From NCBI RefSeq assembly GCF_034262375.1, contig NZ_CP139558.1, positions 1,054,001 to 1,118,000 on the forward strand: a stretch of DNA of 64,000 nt. Reading direction: 5' to 3'. Below the pieces are notes generated by a model that was not told the origin of the DNA, did not search any database, and saw nothing but the letters and a program-made list of their open reading frames with translations. Position numbers and translations under genes: made by a program. Origin of the DNA: Mucilaginibacter sabulilitoris (GTDB taxonomy: Bacteria > Bacteroidota > Bacteroidia > Sphingobacteriales > Sphingobacteriaceae). Of the stretch, positions 34,202-44,999 are shown in pieces (within the stretch, counting starts at the first letter, position 1; every line of letters begins with the position of its first letter).

Positions 34202-36154
34202 TTAATTATTAGGTGTAATCTTAGCTACCCATCCACCCGCGGTGTCTAAATGAATATTGATTACTGAACTGGCCGTTACTTTTTTTTCAGACCGGGTCAA
34301 ACTTTGTGGTGATGATAACACATCAGCCCATGACGACAAAGTGTATTTACCCGAGGGTAAAAAATCCATTTTCAATTGTAATTTCCTTTCTGTGTCGTTG
34401 GTCATTATGCCGATATACCAATCGTTTCCGCTTCTTTTGGCAATAATAATATATTGGCCCGGGTAACCGCCGAGTACCTTCGTGTCATCCCAAACGGTAG
34501 GTATATGGTTTAAAAAATCGGCGCCGGGCTGGCCCAGAATATGCTCCGGCGCATCACAGTAAACTGTAAACGGGCTTTCATAGATCACGAATTTTGCCAG
34601 TTCTGCACAACGGCTGTTCATCACCTCGGTAGGGTTGCCTTTTTTGAAAGCTTCCTTTTTTACATTTAAAAAACCGCCAGGAGTGTAATCCATTGGCCCC
34701 GCCAACATACGGGTAAACGGTAAGGTGGTATTGTGCCCGGCTGTTATCCTGGTTGAAAACTTGGAATATTCTTCTCCCAAAACGCCTTCACGGGTTATCA
34801 TATTGGGATAGGTCCGCTCGATACCATCAGGTTTAAAGGCACCGTGGAAATCAACCATCAAATGGTATTGTGCAGCTGCTTTGATGATACGGCGATACCA
34901 GTTCACCATTTGCTGGTCGTCGCGGTCCATGAAATCAATCTTAACCCCTGCAATGCCCCAACGCTCGTAAATTGGGAATGCTTTCTCAAAATTATCATTC
35001 CGGTTAACATCAGAACTGTATAACCAAAGCCAGCATTTAACCTTTTTGGCTTTAGCATAAGCTAAAATTTCGGGCATATTTAATTGGGGGACAGGTTTGG
35101 TAATATCAGCTTCCGGCTTATTAAACGGCCCATACCATTGCCAGTCAATGAGCATGTAAGGCCAGTGCTGTGCCGATGCCAGATCTATATACTTTTTGAT
35201 GGTTGGCATATCCATCTTTACATCACCACTCCACCAGTTATCCCAGGCGCTCATGCCTGGTTTGATCCAGGTTGTCTCTTTCAGCGCACATGGAGGGTTC
35301 AGATTCTGTATCAGCTCCGATTCAATTAATTTACCAGGAGAACCGCCCAGCATGATGACACGCCACGGTGTAAGCTGGTTATTAGTGAAGCGTGCCTTAA
35401 CCCCGTTCTCATTTTCGCCGGGCAGCGGCGATAATTTGGTGACCAGGTCAATTTTATCAGTTGCTCCGGTGTCCGTCTTTAGTGATCCTATATATAACCC
35501 CGGGTAGTTGTCAATATTGGCTTCTGTGATTGCCGCGTAATGACGCCGATCTAATTCAATGAGAAGGGGTAAGCCCGCAATAGTTTTTTCTGTAATATGG
35601 TTTAGGTTTTTAGGTTGAAATTCGGTTTCCTGCGAAGTGGTATAACTCCCATAATCTGCCACCCAGGCTTTTGCGTTGGCCGGTAAGTTGAAACTGGTAA
35701 GTTCCTTGACAAGCTGCCGGTCGCCTATTTTATCAGCCCCAAATAGCTCATAACGAAAAGCTACCCCATCGTCATAAGCTCTGAAACAGACATTCATGCG
35801 GCGCATTTGCCCTGATTTTTCCACCAGGGACAATTCCAGTTCATTATAACGGTTGGCTATGGTGCTGTGCTTGGTTTTTACTACCGGCACCCAGGTCTGG
35901 TTAACGGAATGTTCCACATGATCTGTTACTGTCAAATCGGTGCCGATAGACGGCTCATCCTTAAACTCGAAACCAAGTGATGAAGGATGAATGATTGTTA
36001 AACCATCGCTGGAAACAGTATATCGCAGCCCATTGGTATTGCTAATCTCCACAACTTTTTTTTCATCGGGCGATATCAGCTTAAAAGTTTGTGCAAAAGA
36101 AGGAGCTGCGAATGAAATGGCAGTAATCAGGCCGTAACAAATTTTTATATTCAT
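34202..36154 (-). CDS. GH97 glycoside hydrolase, probably alpha-galactosidase-type
   Basis: 650 residues with signal peptide (AAPSFAQ). An N-terminal beta-sandwich (about 25-290), the catalytic barrel from KPGMSAWDNWWSGD to about 560, and a C-terminal beta domain ending DTAGGWVAKITP. GVKIDFMDRDDQ places an Asp where retaining GH97 alpha-galactosidases have their nucleophile, and REGVLGEEYSKF follows. The retaining, galactosidase-like assignment is inference from that residue; alpha-glucosidase is the alternative. The gene starts 8 bp after the GH29 fucosidase and probably acts in the periplasm on side chains. Confidence 0.9.
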   Translation of the reverse strand: MNIKICYGLITAISFAAPSFAQTFKLISPDEKKVVEISNTNGLRYTVSSDGLTIIHPSSLGFEFKDEPSIGTDLTVTDHVEHSVNQTWVPVVKTKHSTIANRYNELELSLVEKSGQMRRMNVCFRAYDDGVAFRYELFGADKIGDRQLVKELTSFNLPANAKAWVADYGSYTTSQETEFQPKNLNHITEKTIAGLPLLIELDRRHYAAITEANIDNYPGLYIGSLKTDTGATDKIDLVTKLSPLPGENENGVKARFTNNQLTPWRVIMLGGSPGKLIESELIQNLNPPCALKETTWIKPGMSAWDNWWSGDVKMDMPTIKKYIDLASAQHWPYMLIDWQWYGPFNKPEADITKPVPQLNMPEILAYAKAKKVKCWLWLYSSDVNRNDNFEKAFPIYERWGIAGVKIDFMDRDDQQMVNWYRRIIKAAAQYHLMVDFHGAFKPDGIERTYPNMITREGVLGEEYSKFSTRITAGHNTTLPFTRMLAGPMDYTPGGFLNVKKEAFKKGNPTEVMNSRCAELAKFVIYESPFTVYCDAPEHILGQPGADFLNHIPTVWDDTKVLGGYPGQYIIIAKRSGNDWYIGIMTNDTERKLQLKMDFLPSGKYTLSSWADVLSSPQSLTRSEKKVTASSVINIHLDTAGGWVAKITPNN

Positions 36155-36162
36155 GATACGGA

Positions 36163-37809
36163 TTAAATGGCTCCTTCTATTTTTAAAACAAATGCATCTT
36201 TACAAGGAGCCTGTTCCGGCAATTTTACTTTGAGGCCGGCTTCGGTCTGTTCAAAGCTCAACTTATCATTTCCAAGCAGGCTTACGCTGCTTACATTGCC
36301 TGCATCATTACCTTTTGCTAACTTCTTAACAAATGCTTCGTTCCCTGCGGGCCAACCCATCATAGTAGCATAAAGAGTTTTACCTTTTACGGTAAACCGG
36401 ATATCCTGGGCCCCGAATGGCTTTCCCTTGCCTTCATTAAAGCCCTGCGCACTGATAGGTGCCGCCGAATCTGTTGCCGGGCCTTCTCCAAATACTTTCC
36501 AGGGGCGGGTGCCATAAATTGCCTCGCTGTTAACCTGCATCCAGGCACCTATACCTTCAACTACGGTGCGCTCCTCGCTGTCAATTGAACCATCCCCCCT
36601 GAGCGGGATATTGAGTAACAGGTTACCGTTTTTACTAACGATATCAACCAGGGTATGAACAACCGTTTTGGCGCTTTTGTAACCTTTATTATCAAAAATG
36701 CGGCGATCATAATGCCAGCTGCCAATACAGGTATCGGTTTGCCACGGTAAAGGTTCTATCTGGTTGCTTTGCCCGCGTTCTATATCCCATATCATGCACT
36801 TACGCTGCTGCTCATTCAAAACTTTACCAAACAATGCTGCTTTTAGTTTGCCATGTTTTTTAATACTGGTGTTGTACATATGCGCGGCTATTTTTAAGCC
36901 GGCATCGCTTACCGGCCAAAGGGGTAAGGCAGTGTCGTCAAAATAAATCAGCTCCGGGCCGTATTTATCTATCAGCTCAATGGTACGGTTCAAAAACTTA
37001 TCACAATAAGCTTTATTGGGTACGCTTGCCCCATTGCCCCAGTCCCAGTGTCCGCCCATACTATTATCATCAAGGCTATCCTTGCTTAAAGCATGATTTT
37101 GTCCATATAATTCCTGCGGGTCGTAGCCGTTCCACCATTTACCTGCGCCATCTGCTTTGGTAAGCTTCCCATCATAAGGGATACCGGCATAGGGACCGCT
37201 TTTATCAGACCGTTGAGCAACTTCATACCAGGTCCAGGGGTGCGATGCGTGTACCGTTACGCCAAAAGGCAGGCCGTGTTCTTTAGCAGCTTTGGCCCAG
37301 CCGCCAATCAGGTCTTTTTTTGGGCCAAGTTTGGTAGAGTTCCAGCTTTGGTATTTGCTGTCATAAAGGTCAAAGTTATCATGGTGATTGGCCAATGCCA
37401 TAAAATACCTGGCGCCTGCTTGTTTGTATAAACCAACCAGGTTATCGGGGTTCCAGTTCTCGGCTTTCCATTCGTTAATAACATCCTTAAAACCAAATTT
37501 TGAAGGATGGCCGTACTTTTCAACATGATATTTATACTGATCACTGCCTTCCTGGTACATACCACGAGCATACCAGTCACCACGTTCGGGCTGGCATTGC
37601 GGCCCCCAGTGCGCCCATATGCCAAATTTGGCATCACGAAACCACTCTGGCACCTGGTATTGGGCCAATGAATCCCAATTAGGTTTAAAAGGCCCCGAAG
37701 TAATTTCAGCATTTAAATTTGTGCGCAGCAAATTGCTGCCAAAAACCTTGGACAGGTAGAGGGATGATACCCCTGTGGCTAAGCCTTTTATTAATGTTCT
37801 TCTTTTCAT
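36163..37809 (-). CDS. GH29 alpha-L-fucosidase
   Basis: 548 residues with a Tat-like leader (MKRRTLIKGLATG, twin-Arg RR). The GH29 barrel has WFRDAKFGIWAHWGPQCQPE, then GARYFMALANHHDNFDLYDS and WNSTKLGPKKDLIGGWAKA, and ELIYFDDTALPLW, with the likely catalytic Asp in YFDD. The C-terminal domain has an LRGDGSIDSEE segment and a small beta domain. It releases terminal L-fucose, which FucP and the adjacent enzymes would take up and oxidise. As first gene of the minus operon it is probably controlled by the AraC gene or the HTCS. Confidence 0.9.
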   Translation of the reverse strand: MKRRTLIKGLATGVSSLYLSKVFGSNLLRTNLNAEITSGPFKPNWDSLAQYQVPEWFRDAKFGIWAHWGPQCQPERGDWYARGMYQEGSDQYKYHVEKYGHPSKFGFKDVINEWKAENWNPDNLVGLYKQAGARYFMALANHHDNFDLYDSKYQSWNSTKLGPKKDLIGGWAKAAKEHGLPFGVTVHASHPWTWYEVAQRSDKSGPYAGIPYDGKLTKADGAGKWWNGYDPQELYGQNHALSKDSLDDNSMGGHWDWGNGASVPNKAYCDKFLNRTIELIDKYGPELIYFDDTALPLWPVSDAGLKIAAHMYNTSIKKHGKLKAALFGKVLNEQQRKCMIWDIERGQSNQIEPLPWQTDTCIGSWHYDRRIFDNKGYKSAKTVVHTLVDIVSKNGNLLLNIPLRGDGSIDSEERTVVEGIGAWMQVNSEAIYGTRPWKVFGEGPATDSAAPISAQGFNEGKGKPFGAQDIRFTVKGKTLYATMMGWPAGNEAFVKKLAKGNDAGNVSSVSLLGNDKLSFEQTEAGLKVKLPEQAPCKDAFVLKIEGAI

Positions 37810-38386
37810 AATTGAGTTTCACGATAAAAAAAATAACTATGCAGATCAGCAATGTGAATGAATAGCCGAACTTCAAGTAAATTTCTATAAGTCATCTATA
37901 ATTGGTTGATCAGCAATTCAAGTTATTTCTATCAATACTGATAACCAAATTTCATCGAAATAACATTCAATTAATTGGTCTAATGGGACTTTTTTTTGTA
38001 CAAAACCGACTTTTTGCGTGCTGCTGCAATAGTGCAAATTAAAATTAGTAGAAAAGCAGAGTTGGTTGAATGACCATATTTTTTTACAGGATTTTACTAT
38101 AAATTACTTATTTAGTGCAGGTTGTTGCTTGCATTAATGCAAAGTTTCTATAGTGCCATTACGTGCGGACCGGCCGGAACACCACTCTGAAAAGGAATTG
38201 CTAAAACGTTACAGATGCTTATTTCAGACTTCACTCTCCAGTTTTTTTGTACCAAGCCTATAAAGAGTAACAAGTTCATGCAGAGGCTGGGCAATCAGAA
38301 AATGCTAATACATATCTGAATAGGTTTTTCTATTCACAGTAAAGTATTATCTGTTTCAACTACCCGTACTGTGCAGGCGCATTGGG
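37810..38386. other. Promoter region of the fucose operon
   Basis: 577 bp without a gene. It contains ATTGGTTGAT near 37899 and the inverted-looking ATAACCAAAT near 37941, and several A/T runs. The GH29 operon promoter and the 3' end of the upstream AraC transcript must lie here. No clear operator is identified. Confidence 0.45.
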
Positions 38387-39274
38387 TTAATGATCAAAAC
38401 CAACCTGGTACATTTGTTTTTTATAGGCGCTGGGAGACATACCGGTTAATTTTTTGAAGGCTTTGGAAAAATAAGAAAGGTTATCAAATCCGGTTTGGGT
38501 ACAAATTTCTGAATAGGACATTCTACTTGTCGCCATCAGGTATTGTGCACGCTCAACACGTTTTTCATTGATATAATTCAATGGCCTGGTTCCCGTATGT
38601 TGTTTAAACTGTCTGGAAAAGTAATCGACATTTTGGTTTGCACGGGAAGCGAGCAATTGAACCGAAAGATCCTGGTGTAAATTAACCAGAATATAATTTA
38701 AGATTTCTGCAATTTTTACCGGGATAAGTTTATGCTCCGGATGCTTGAACAATTGGGGGTTCAGGAATTTGGCGGTTAGCATCATCAGGATACCCTGGGT
38801 TTCCAGATAAGTTGAAGTATTTTGTTGATTGTTAAGCTCCTGGTATTCTTTATAGTAAATGTCTTTTTCATATACCTTTGGGTTATCAGACCGGTTAATT
38901 CCTCTTCCCGGGTTAATTTCAAGCAGACGGTTAAAAAGGATAATATCCATTTCGGTAGCTTTTGTCTTGAATACAGCTCTGTTATTGGCAAAAAGTGAGC
39001 TTCCATCTATCGAATCTTCAAAAAACTGAACAAAATACTGCCCCAGAAAATTACTGCAGTTTAAATTACATAAGGTGAAGCTCGGAATGATATACAAATA
39101 GCCCGGTTCAAGCTTCAATAAACTGGCCGCATCTGATATTTCACCTTCTCCATCATCGATATAATAAATACGATAGTAAGGACTGATCACATTCCTATAA
39201 TTCCATTTCGAGTTGAGCCTTACATAGTCAACGTTGAGGAGTGAAAAAGTATGTTTTAAGTTCCTTTTAATCAT
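38387..39274 (-). CDS. AraC-family transcriptional regulator
   Basis: 295 residues from the ATG at 39274 (MIKRNLKHTF); a 33-codon longer frame runs into a repeat shared with 48.5 kb. The N-terminal cupin-like sensor domain includes YYIDDGEGEISDAASLLKLEPGYLYIIPS. The C-terminal double HTH has LLASRANQNVDYFSRQFKQHTG and the conserved GFDNLSYFSKAFKKLTGMSPSAY. It lies between the minus-strand fucose operon and the plus-strand susCD operon, and likely activates one or both in response to a released sugar. Confidence 0.92.
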   Translation of the reverse strand: MIKRNLKHTFSLLNVDYVRLNSKWNYRNVISPYYRIYYIDDGEGEISDAASLLKLEPGYLYIIPSFTLCNLNCSNFLGQYFVQFFEDSIDGSSLFANNRAVFKTKATEMDIILFNRLLEINPGRGINRSDNPKVYEKDIYYKEYQELNNQQNTSTYLETQGILMMLTAKFLNPQLFKHPEHKLIPVKIAEILNYILVNLHQDLSVQLLASRANQNVDYFSRQFKQHTGTRPLNYINEKRVERAQYLMATSRMSYSEICTQTGFDNLSYFSKAFKKLTGMSPSAYKKQMYQVGFDH

Positions 39275-39295
39275 CTGGACCACAAATATGCAAAT

Positions 39296-39501
39296 TGCTT
39301 TGATATACCATAGTGTATATGAATGCTTTAAATGCAACAAAGTCGGATTTTTACAAAAAAAAGTCCATTTCAATCAAATTTTGAAATGTGGTTTACTGTA
39401 GGTTTGAATTAACCAATATAAAGAAGCAATACCTCAAAAAAATTGCATTAATATCCCCGCATTAACGGTTTGCCGATGATAAAAAAATATCAGCGCCACA
39501 G
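39296..39501 (+). repeat. Direct repeat copy 1 (about 206 bp)
   Basis: Nearly identical to 48485-48688, in the same orientation. Shared segments include TATATGAATGCTTTAAATGC, AGTCGGATTTTTACAAAAAA and AACCAATATAAAGAAGCAAT; a few substitutions and short indels separate the copies. This copy lies in the 495-bp intergenic region between the AraC gene and susC, so it probably includes promoter or operator sequence. Confidence 0.9.
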
Positions 39502-39769
39502 CTGTTTATGCTTACAGTTTAAAGATGTTGCCAGATAGCCGGCAAATTAATTTTTGCCGGTTTGCAAAATAATACGGGCAACTGTATAAAGAATTGCAAC
39601 CAAATAACCAGTAAATAAACAACAAGTTAAACCTATAAACCAATGATTATGAGAAAAAAGATATAAGCACCTGTTTAAAAAGTGAGGCGGGCACTCAACA
39701 TGCCCAACCGTTCAGGGAATAGCTGACAGGCTCATTCCAATTATTAACCATTTTATAAAAAACAAATTT

Positions 39770-42700
39770 ATGAATATAACTTTACGGAACTACGATGTGC
39801 TTTATAAGTTAATGAAGGTCACATTCGGGTTGCTGTTTGTAGTATTGTGCCTTTCGGGTTCAGTATATGCAAAAGGCAATGAAAGCTACCACATAGCAGG
39901 TAGGATTTTAAAAGATGAAAACCTGCCGGTTACCATAACAGGAAAGGTAACGGATGAAAAAGGGCAGCCTTTGGTTGGTGTGAGCATATTGATTAAAGGA
40001 ACCAATAACGGCGCGGTTACCGATATAGAGGGGAAATTCAAACTTAGTGCTCCAAATGAAAAAGCCATCCTTTTATTCAGATACATAGGATATATCAACA
40101 AAGAGGTTGTGGTCGGAAATGCAAGCGTATTGAATGTCACACTGATAGCCGAACCCAAAAGCATCAACGAGATTGTTGTTGTTGGGTACAGCACACAAAG
40201 CAAACACAAACTCACCAGCGCCGTGGTTACCGTTTCAGGGGACGAACTGAACAAGCGGGTGGCCACATCTCCTGCAACCTTATTACAGGGCAAGCTTCCG
40301 GGTTTGCAGGTTGTTCAGGGCTCGGGTGAACCGGGAGCTGAAAACGTACAGCTCACCATCCGGGGAACGGGTACTTTCAGTGGTGCGGGTTCAAATCCTC
40401 TGGTTATTGTAGACGGGCTTCCGGGGAGTCTGGATGTACTTAACTCGAACGATATAGAATCGATTTCGGTATTGAAAGATGCATCATCTGCGGCGATTTA
40501 CGGGTCGCGCGGTGCAAATGGCGTGATAGTGGTTAAAACCAAAAAAGGCAAAGCCGGAAGCCTTGCTGTCCAATACACTTACAATTTCGGCATTTCCAAT
40601 GCGACAAAACTGCCGGACATCGTAACCAATTCGGCTACTTATATGCAGTTATCGAACGAAGCCCGTACCAATTCTTCATTAGCTCCGCTATATACCCAGG
40701 CTCAGATCGATTTATATCAAAATGCAACAGACCAGACGAAATATCCTAACCATAACTGGCTGAACGATATCTTCCGTACCGCTTACACCCAAAATCACTA
40801 CCTGAATATGAGCGGAGGTAAAGATAGTACAACCTACAGTGTAGGCATCGGCATTACCAATCAGCCAGGTGTTATGAAAGGGTTCGATTATTCAAAATAT
40901 ACACTTTCCCTGGGGCTGAATTCGAAACTTAATAAGCGAATAACGTTTGGAAGCGACATACAGATGCGCTACGGCAAAAAGCTTACACCTGAAAATGGCG
41001 CCGGCGACCAGTTCCTTTCTGCATTGGCCCAATCTCCTTTGTACCCGGCGCAGGTTGACGGCAAATGGATAAAGAAAGCCTATTCCAATGAGCTGGGCAA
41101 TAAAAATCCGGCGGCGATTGTAGGTGAAGATATCCGTACCCGCGGCGATGATAAATATATACAAGGCAACCTGTCTTTGGATATTGATCTTTTCAAAGGG
41201 CTGAGATGGGAGAATAAGGCGGGGTTTAATTACGGGACTTATAAATTCAATGATTTCAGGCCAATCATACCTACCTATTATTATAATGATATGAGTCCGG
41301 CCGGCAGCCTTGATGACGGTTCACCCGGTCTAAATGTAGGTAATTCGGATAATTTATATACAGTTTATTATAGCCAGTTGACCTATAAAAAGAGTTTTGG
41401 TGCTCACAACTTTTCCGCATTTGGAGGTTTTCAGCAGGAAAAAAACACTGCCAGTAATCTCAATGCATCAAGAACACAATATGTAACCAACTTTCTCAGG
41501 GAACTTGATGCAGGGCCTTCTGACGGCCAGACTAATAGCGGAACATCTTCGGCATGGGCAATCAGTTCTTTATATGGTAGTGCGAACTATGACTACGAGG
41601 ACAAATATTTGCTCGGAGCCAGCATCCGTTATGATGGGACATCCAGGTTACCCTCCGATACTCGTTACGGAACATTTTACTCATTTTCGGGCGGATGGCG
41701 AATTTCAAAAGAAAACTTCCTGAAAAATGTTTCCTGGTTAAATGACCTTAAGATTCGCGGTTCATGGGGTCAATTGGGGAATCAGAACATCGGAACCTAC
41801 CCATATCAGTCAACCTTATCGGGCGCTAATTATGCTTTTGGCGGCACAGTTAACTCCGGCTTTGTTTCCAATACGCTCGTTGATCCTAACCTTACCTGGG
41901 AAACTACACGGGTAGTTGATGTCGGTATTGATATGACTGTATTTAACGATAAGTTGATTTTCTCAGCAGATTATTTTAATAAATATACCTTCGATATTTT
42001 AAGGGGATCCCAGGTACCGTTCTATATTGGCCTTAACGCTCCTACCATAAATGATGGAGCACTGAGGAATAAAGGCTATGAATTCGCAGTTCAGTATAAT
42101 GATAAGATAGGTAAAGATTTTACTTATACTATTGGCTTAAACCTGCAAACCTATAAAAATAAACTTGAGCAGTATGGATCGAAAGATATCAGCGATCATA
42201 CCATCAGAGAAGAGGGGCATGAGCTTGATGCTTATTATATGTACGTTTGGGATGGCATATTCCAATCCCAGGCCGAGATTGACAATTCTCCCAAACAACC
42301 GGTTACACCTACTCCCGGTGATTTAAAAATAAAGGATGTAAACGGTGATGGGAAAATAGATGCCGATGACAGGACTTATGTAGGCGGTAAATTTCCCTCC
42401 TATCAATATTCCGCTAATTTGGGTGCCGGCTACAGGGGATTCGATTTCAGTGCACAGATCTATGGTTCGCAGGGGCAAAAGGCTTATGTAAACGGTTGGG
42501 GAATAGAACCTTTCAGGCAGGGTTCCGTACCGACAACCGATTGGCTAAACCGCTGGACACCAACCAATCATACGAATACCATGCCTAAGATCTATGTGGC
42601 CGATGGCTATGCCGCCGTACAGAACTATCCCTCAACTTATTTCCTGAAGGATGCGTCTTTCGTCCGGTTGAAAAGCCTCCAGCTTGGATATACTTTCCCA

Positions 42701-42874
42701 ACAGCCATACTGAACAAGATCTCCATTAAAAGCCTTCGTGTTTTCGTGGCTGCCGATAATGTGTTCACAATCAGCAAATATCCCGGTCTGGATCCTGAGC
42801 GTGTCGGAGACGGTACTTATGTAACCTATCCGCAAAACCGGACAATAACCTTTGGTGCTTCTGTCAAACTTTAA
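39770..42874 (+). CDS. SusC/RagA-family TonB-dependent transporter (PUL)
   Basis: 1034 residues. Signal region (LCLSGSVYAKG), carboxypeptidase-D-like domain (VTGKVTDEKGQPLVGVSILIKGTNNGAVTDIEGKF region, about 55-125), TonB-box region (INEIVVVGYSTQSK), plug (LTIRGTGTFSGAGSNPLVIVDG, DASSAAIYGSRGANGVIVVKT), then the beta-barrel ending TITFGASVKL. It imports oligosaccharides together with the SusD-like protein 20 bp downstream. Given the surrounding GH5/GH2/GH3/GH29 enzymes, a fucosylated xyloglucan-type oligosaccharide is likely, but that is inferred. Confidence 0.95.
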   Translation: MNITLRNYDVLYKLMKVTFGLLFVVLCLSGSVYAKGNESYHIAGRILKDENLPVTITGKVTDEKGQPLVGVSILIKGTNNGAVTDIEGKFKLSAPNEKAILLFRYIGYINKEVVVGNASVLNVTLIAEPKSINEIVVVGYSTQSKHKLTSAVVTVSGDELNKRVATSPATLLQGKLPGLQVVQGSGEPGAENVQLTIRGTGTFSGAGSNPLVIVDGLPGSLDVLNSNDIESISVLKDASSAAIYGSRGANGVIVVKTKKGKAGSLAVQYTYNFGISNATKLPDIVTNSATYMQLSNEARTNSSLAPLYTQAQIDLYQNATDQTKYPNHNWLNDIFRTAYTQNHYLNMSGGKDSTTYSVGIGITNQPGVMKGFDYSKYTLSLGLNSKLNKRITFGSDIQMRYGKKLTPENGAGDQFLSALAQSPLYPAQVDGKWIKKAYSNELGNKNPAAIVGEDIRTRGDDKYIQGNLSLDIDLFKGLRWENKAGFNYGTYKFNDFRPIIPTYYYNDMSPAGSLDDGSPGLNVGNSDNLYTVYYSQLTYKKSFGAHNFSAFGGFQQEKNTASNLNASRTQYVTNFLRELDAGPSDGQTNSGTSSAWAISSLYGSANYDYEDKYLLGASIRYDGTSRLPSDTRYGTFYSFSGGWRISKENFLKNVSWLNDLKIRGSWGQLGNQNIGTYPYQSTLSGANYAFGGTVNSGFVSNTLVDPNLTWETTRVVDVGIDMTVFNDKLIFSADYFNKYTFDILRGSQVPFYIGLNAPTINDGALRNKGYEFAVQYNDKIGKDFTYTIGLNLQTYKNKLEQYGSKDISDHTIREEGHELDAYYMYVWDGIFQSQAEIDNSPKQPVTPTPGDLKIKDVNGDGKIDADDRTYVGGKFPSYQYSANLGAGYRGFDFSAQIYGSQGQKAYVNGWGIEPFRQGSVPTTDWLNRWTPTNHTNTMPKIYVADGYAAVQNYPSTYFLKDASFVRLKSLQLGYTFPTAILNKISIKSLRVFVAADNVFTISKYPGLDPERVGDGTYVTYPQNRTITFGASVKL

Positions 42875-42894
42875 CCCAATTAAAGCATACCATT

Positions 42895-44454
42895 ATGAAT
42901 CTTTACAATAAGTATATACTCATGCTGATCATGTTATCAGTAATGCTGGCATCCTGCAAAAAAAGTTCGCTGAATCTGGATCCGCCTGATAAGCTATCAA
43001 CGCAGAATTTCTGGAAATCTGAAAGCGATGCGGACCTAGCCTTAACCGGATGTTACAACTTTTTATACACCTCCGGAGGAGGTTATTCTACTTCGCAATA
43101 CCAGGTCGTGGCCTGGGATAATTTCAGTGATAATTCTTATGGGCAATATAATTACGGGGGCGGAACAAGCGCATTATCCTCGGGCATTACAGCCGGCGTT
43201 TTTGATACCTACAACCTTTATCAATCCTCTTACTATGTCAATAATTATCGGGCGATAGCCTCCATTAATTATTTCCTGGCTAATGTAGATAAAGTGCTTA
43301 CAGGGGATAAGCTTAAACAGTATAAAGCCGAAGGCTATTTTCTTCGCGCCTTTAATTACTACTGGCTTGCTGTGTTATACGGCAATGTTATTATCACCAC
43401 GGCAGACCCATTTACACTTGATTATAATAAACACATGGCCAAATCAAGCAGGGCAGATGTTTTGAAACTGGTAGAAGCAGACCTGGACCTGGCAATTGCC
43501 GGCTTACCAGACGTTTCCTACAGCGGACATGCAGTTAAGGGTTCGGCGCAAGGTTACAAAGTAAGAGCGCTGTTATTTGAGAAAAAGTATACAGAGGCCG
43601 CCGCTCTCGCCAACCAAATTATAACCGGCGGAAAGTTTTCTTTGAATACATCTTATCCGGGCAACTTTTATAAGCCGGCTCAAAATAACAGCCCTGAGAT
43701 TATGTTTTCAGTAAAATACCAGCTACCTAATCTGTCGCATCAGGACAACGGGATCAGTGTTTCGTTACAACGCTGGAAAGGTGAACTGGGTACCCAGGAC
43801 CTGGTTAACGAATATGAAGCCGCAGATGGTAAAGACACAACCAGTTCCGCTGTTTATGTAAAGGGAAAACCTTATGATAACAGGGACCCGCGGATGCGTA
43901 TGACCTTGTTTTTCCCCGGCGATACAAAAGCCCAGGGATGGCCGTTCACAGGATCTTATGCGGTGGGTACTCCGGGAAAAGATTCATGGATCGTTGGTTA
44001 TTATCCAGTCAAGAAATGGCTTGATCCTACATTGGTTGACCCAGATTATGGAACGAAAGGCGATAATGATTTTGTTTTACTTCGTTATGCGGATATATTA
44101 CTAATGTATGCGGAAGCTCAAAATGAAGCGGCAGGACCTGATGCAAGTACCTACAACGCGATAAACCTGGTCAGGGCGCGGGTTAACATGCCGGCATTGT
44201 CTGCTGGTTTGTCACAAGCGCAGTTCCGGGAAAAGATCCGCCATGAGCGCCGTGTAGAGTTTGCTATGGAAGGGATCCGCTACTTCGATCTGAGAAGATG
44301 GGGTATCGCAACGCAGAAACTGAACGGCTTTGTTCAAAATCCTTTATTCCCTAACGTAAAAACGAAATATGCCGATAATTATGAGTTCTGGCCTATTCCA
44401 CAACCGGAAATTGACAGGAATTCACCTGAACTTGTTCAAAATCCGGGGTATTGA
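42895..44454 (+). CDS. SusD/RagB-family lipoprotein (PUL)
   Basis: 519 residues with a lipobox (MLASCKKSSLNLDPPDKLS). The N-terminal FWKSESDADLALTGCYNFLY and the C-terminal FREKIRHERRVEFAMEGIRYFDLRRWGIA with NPGY at the end are standard SusD features. It caps the SusC barrel encoded just upstream and binds the glycan at the cell surface. A group II intron begins 30 bp after its stop, pushing the likely operon terminator almost 4 kb downstream. Confidence 0.95.
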   Translation: MNLYNKYILMLIMLSVMLASCKKSSLNLDPPDKLSTQNFWKSESDADLALTGCYNFLYTSGGGYSTSQYQVVAWDNFSDNSYGQYNYGGGTSALSSGITAGVFDTYNLYQSSYYVNNYRAIASINYFLANVDKVLTGDKLKQYKAEGYFLRAFNYYWLAVLYGNVIITTADPFTLDYNKHMAKSSRADVLKLVEADLDLAIAGLPDVSYSGHAVKGSAQGYKVRALLFEKKYTEAAALANQIITGGKFSLNTSYPGNFYKPAQNNSPEIMFSVKYQLPNLSHQDNGISVSLQRWKGELGTQDLVNEYEAADGKDTTSSAVYVKGKPYDNRDPRMRMTLFFPGDTKAQGWPFTGSYAVGTPGKDSWIVGYYPVKKWLDPTLVDPDYGTKGDNDFVLLRYADILLMYAEAQNEAAGPDASTYNAINLVRARVNMPALSAGLSQAQFREKIRHERRVEFAMEGIRYFDLRRWGIATQKLNGFVQNPLFPNVKTKYADNYEFWPIPQPEIDRNSPELVQNPGY

Positions 44455-44464
44455 GCGCCATGAA

Positions 44465-44483
44465 CGATTTGCGCAGCAAATCG
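44465..44483. repeat. Palindrome directly before the outer intron
   Basis: CGATTTGC-GCA-GCAAATCG, a perfect 8-bp stem with a 3-nt loop, ends exactly at the intron's first base. Some group II introns insert next to hairpins such as terminators. A very similar hairpin (GATTTGC-GAA-GCAAATC) occurs at 25185-25201. Confidence 0.75.
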
Positions 44484-44999
44484 GTGCTGTTTGAATGATG
44501 AGGACAGGCCCCTCGGTATCGGCTTACAGGAGCAGGTACCAAACCGCTGCTAAGTTGCTCTGGTAAAGAGCCAGGGTGGGAAGCGTTAGCAGAGAAGGCA
44601 GTATTAAGCTGTCAGGTAAGTATAAAGAAGACGAATGCAAATGAACTGCCGAAGAGACGTCGAAAGGATTAGATGATGTCAAAAGTAAAGTACAGTATCA
44701 CTTTATTATCAGCAGGGAGGACGACCTGTTTACCGTCCCTGCGGCATCCGGCGTATAGGCAGCGTGAGCTTTATACAGGCATTCAAGCGGAACTTGGGAA
44801 CCTGTCGGAACGATGTGAAGAGAAAAGGTCAAGCGGAAGAACCCGTAAGTCCGAAACTATCGATGCGTACCACAGGGGCAGAGCCGCCCGTAGTAGTGAT
44901 GATAGCCTTGGAAACTTGGCAAGAGCGAAGGGGTGGCATTATCAGGCGCTGTACATTAATAGAAACTGTTCAAAGGGCAACCTACAGGAGGTATAAGAC

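Noticed and set aside
37308..37712. 134-codon minus-strand ORF
   Set aside because: Out-of-frame shadow inside the GH29 gene on the same strand.
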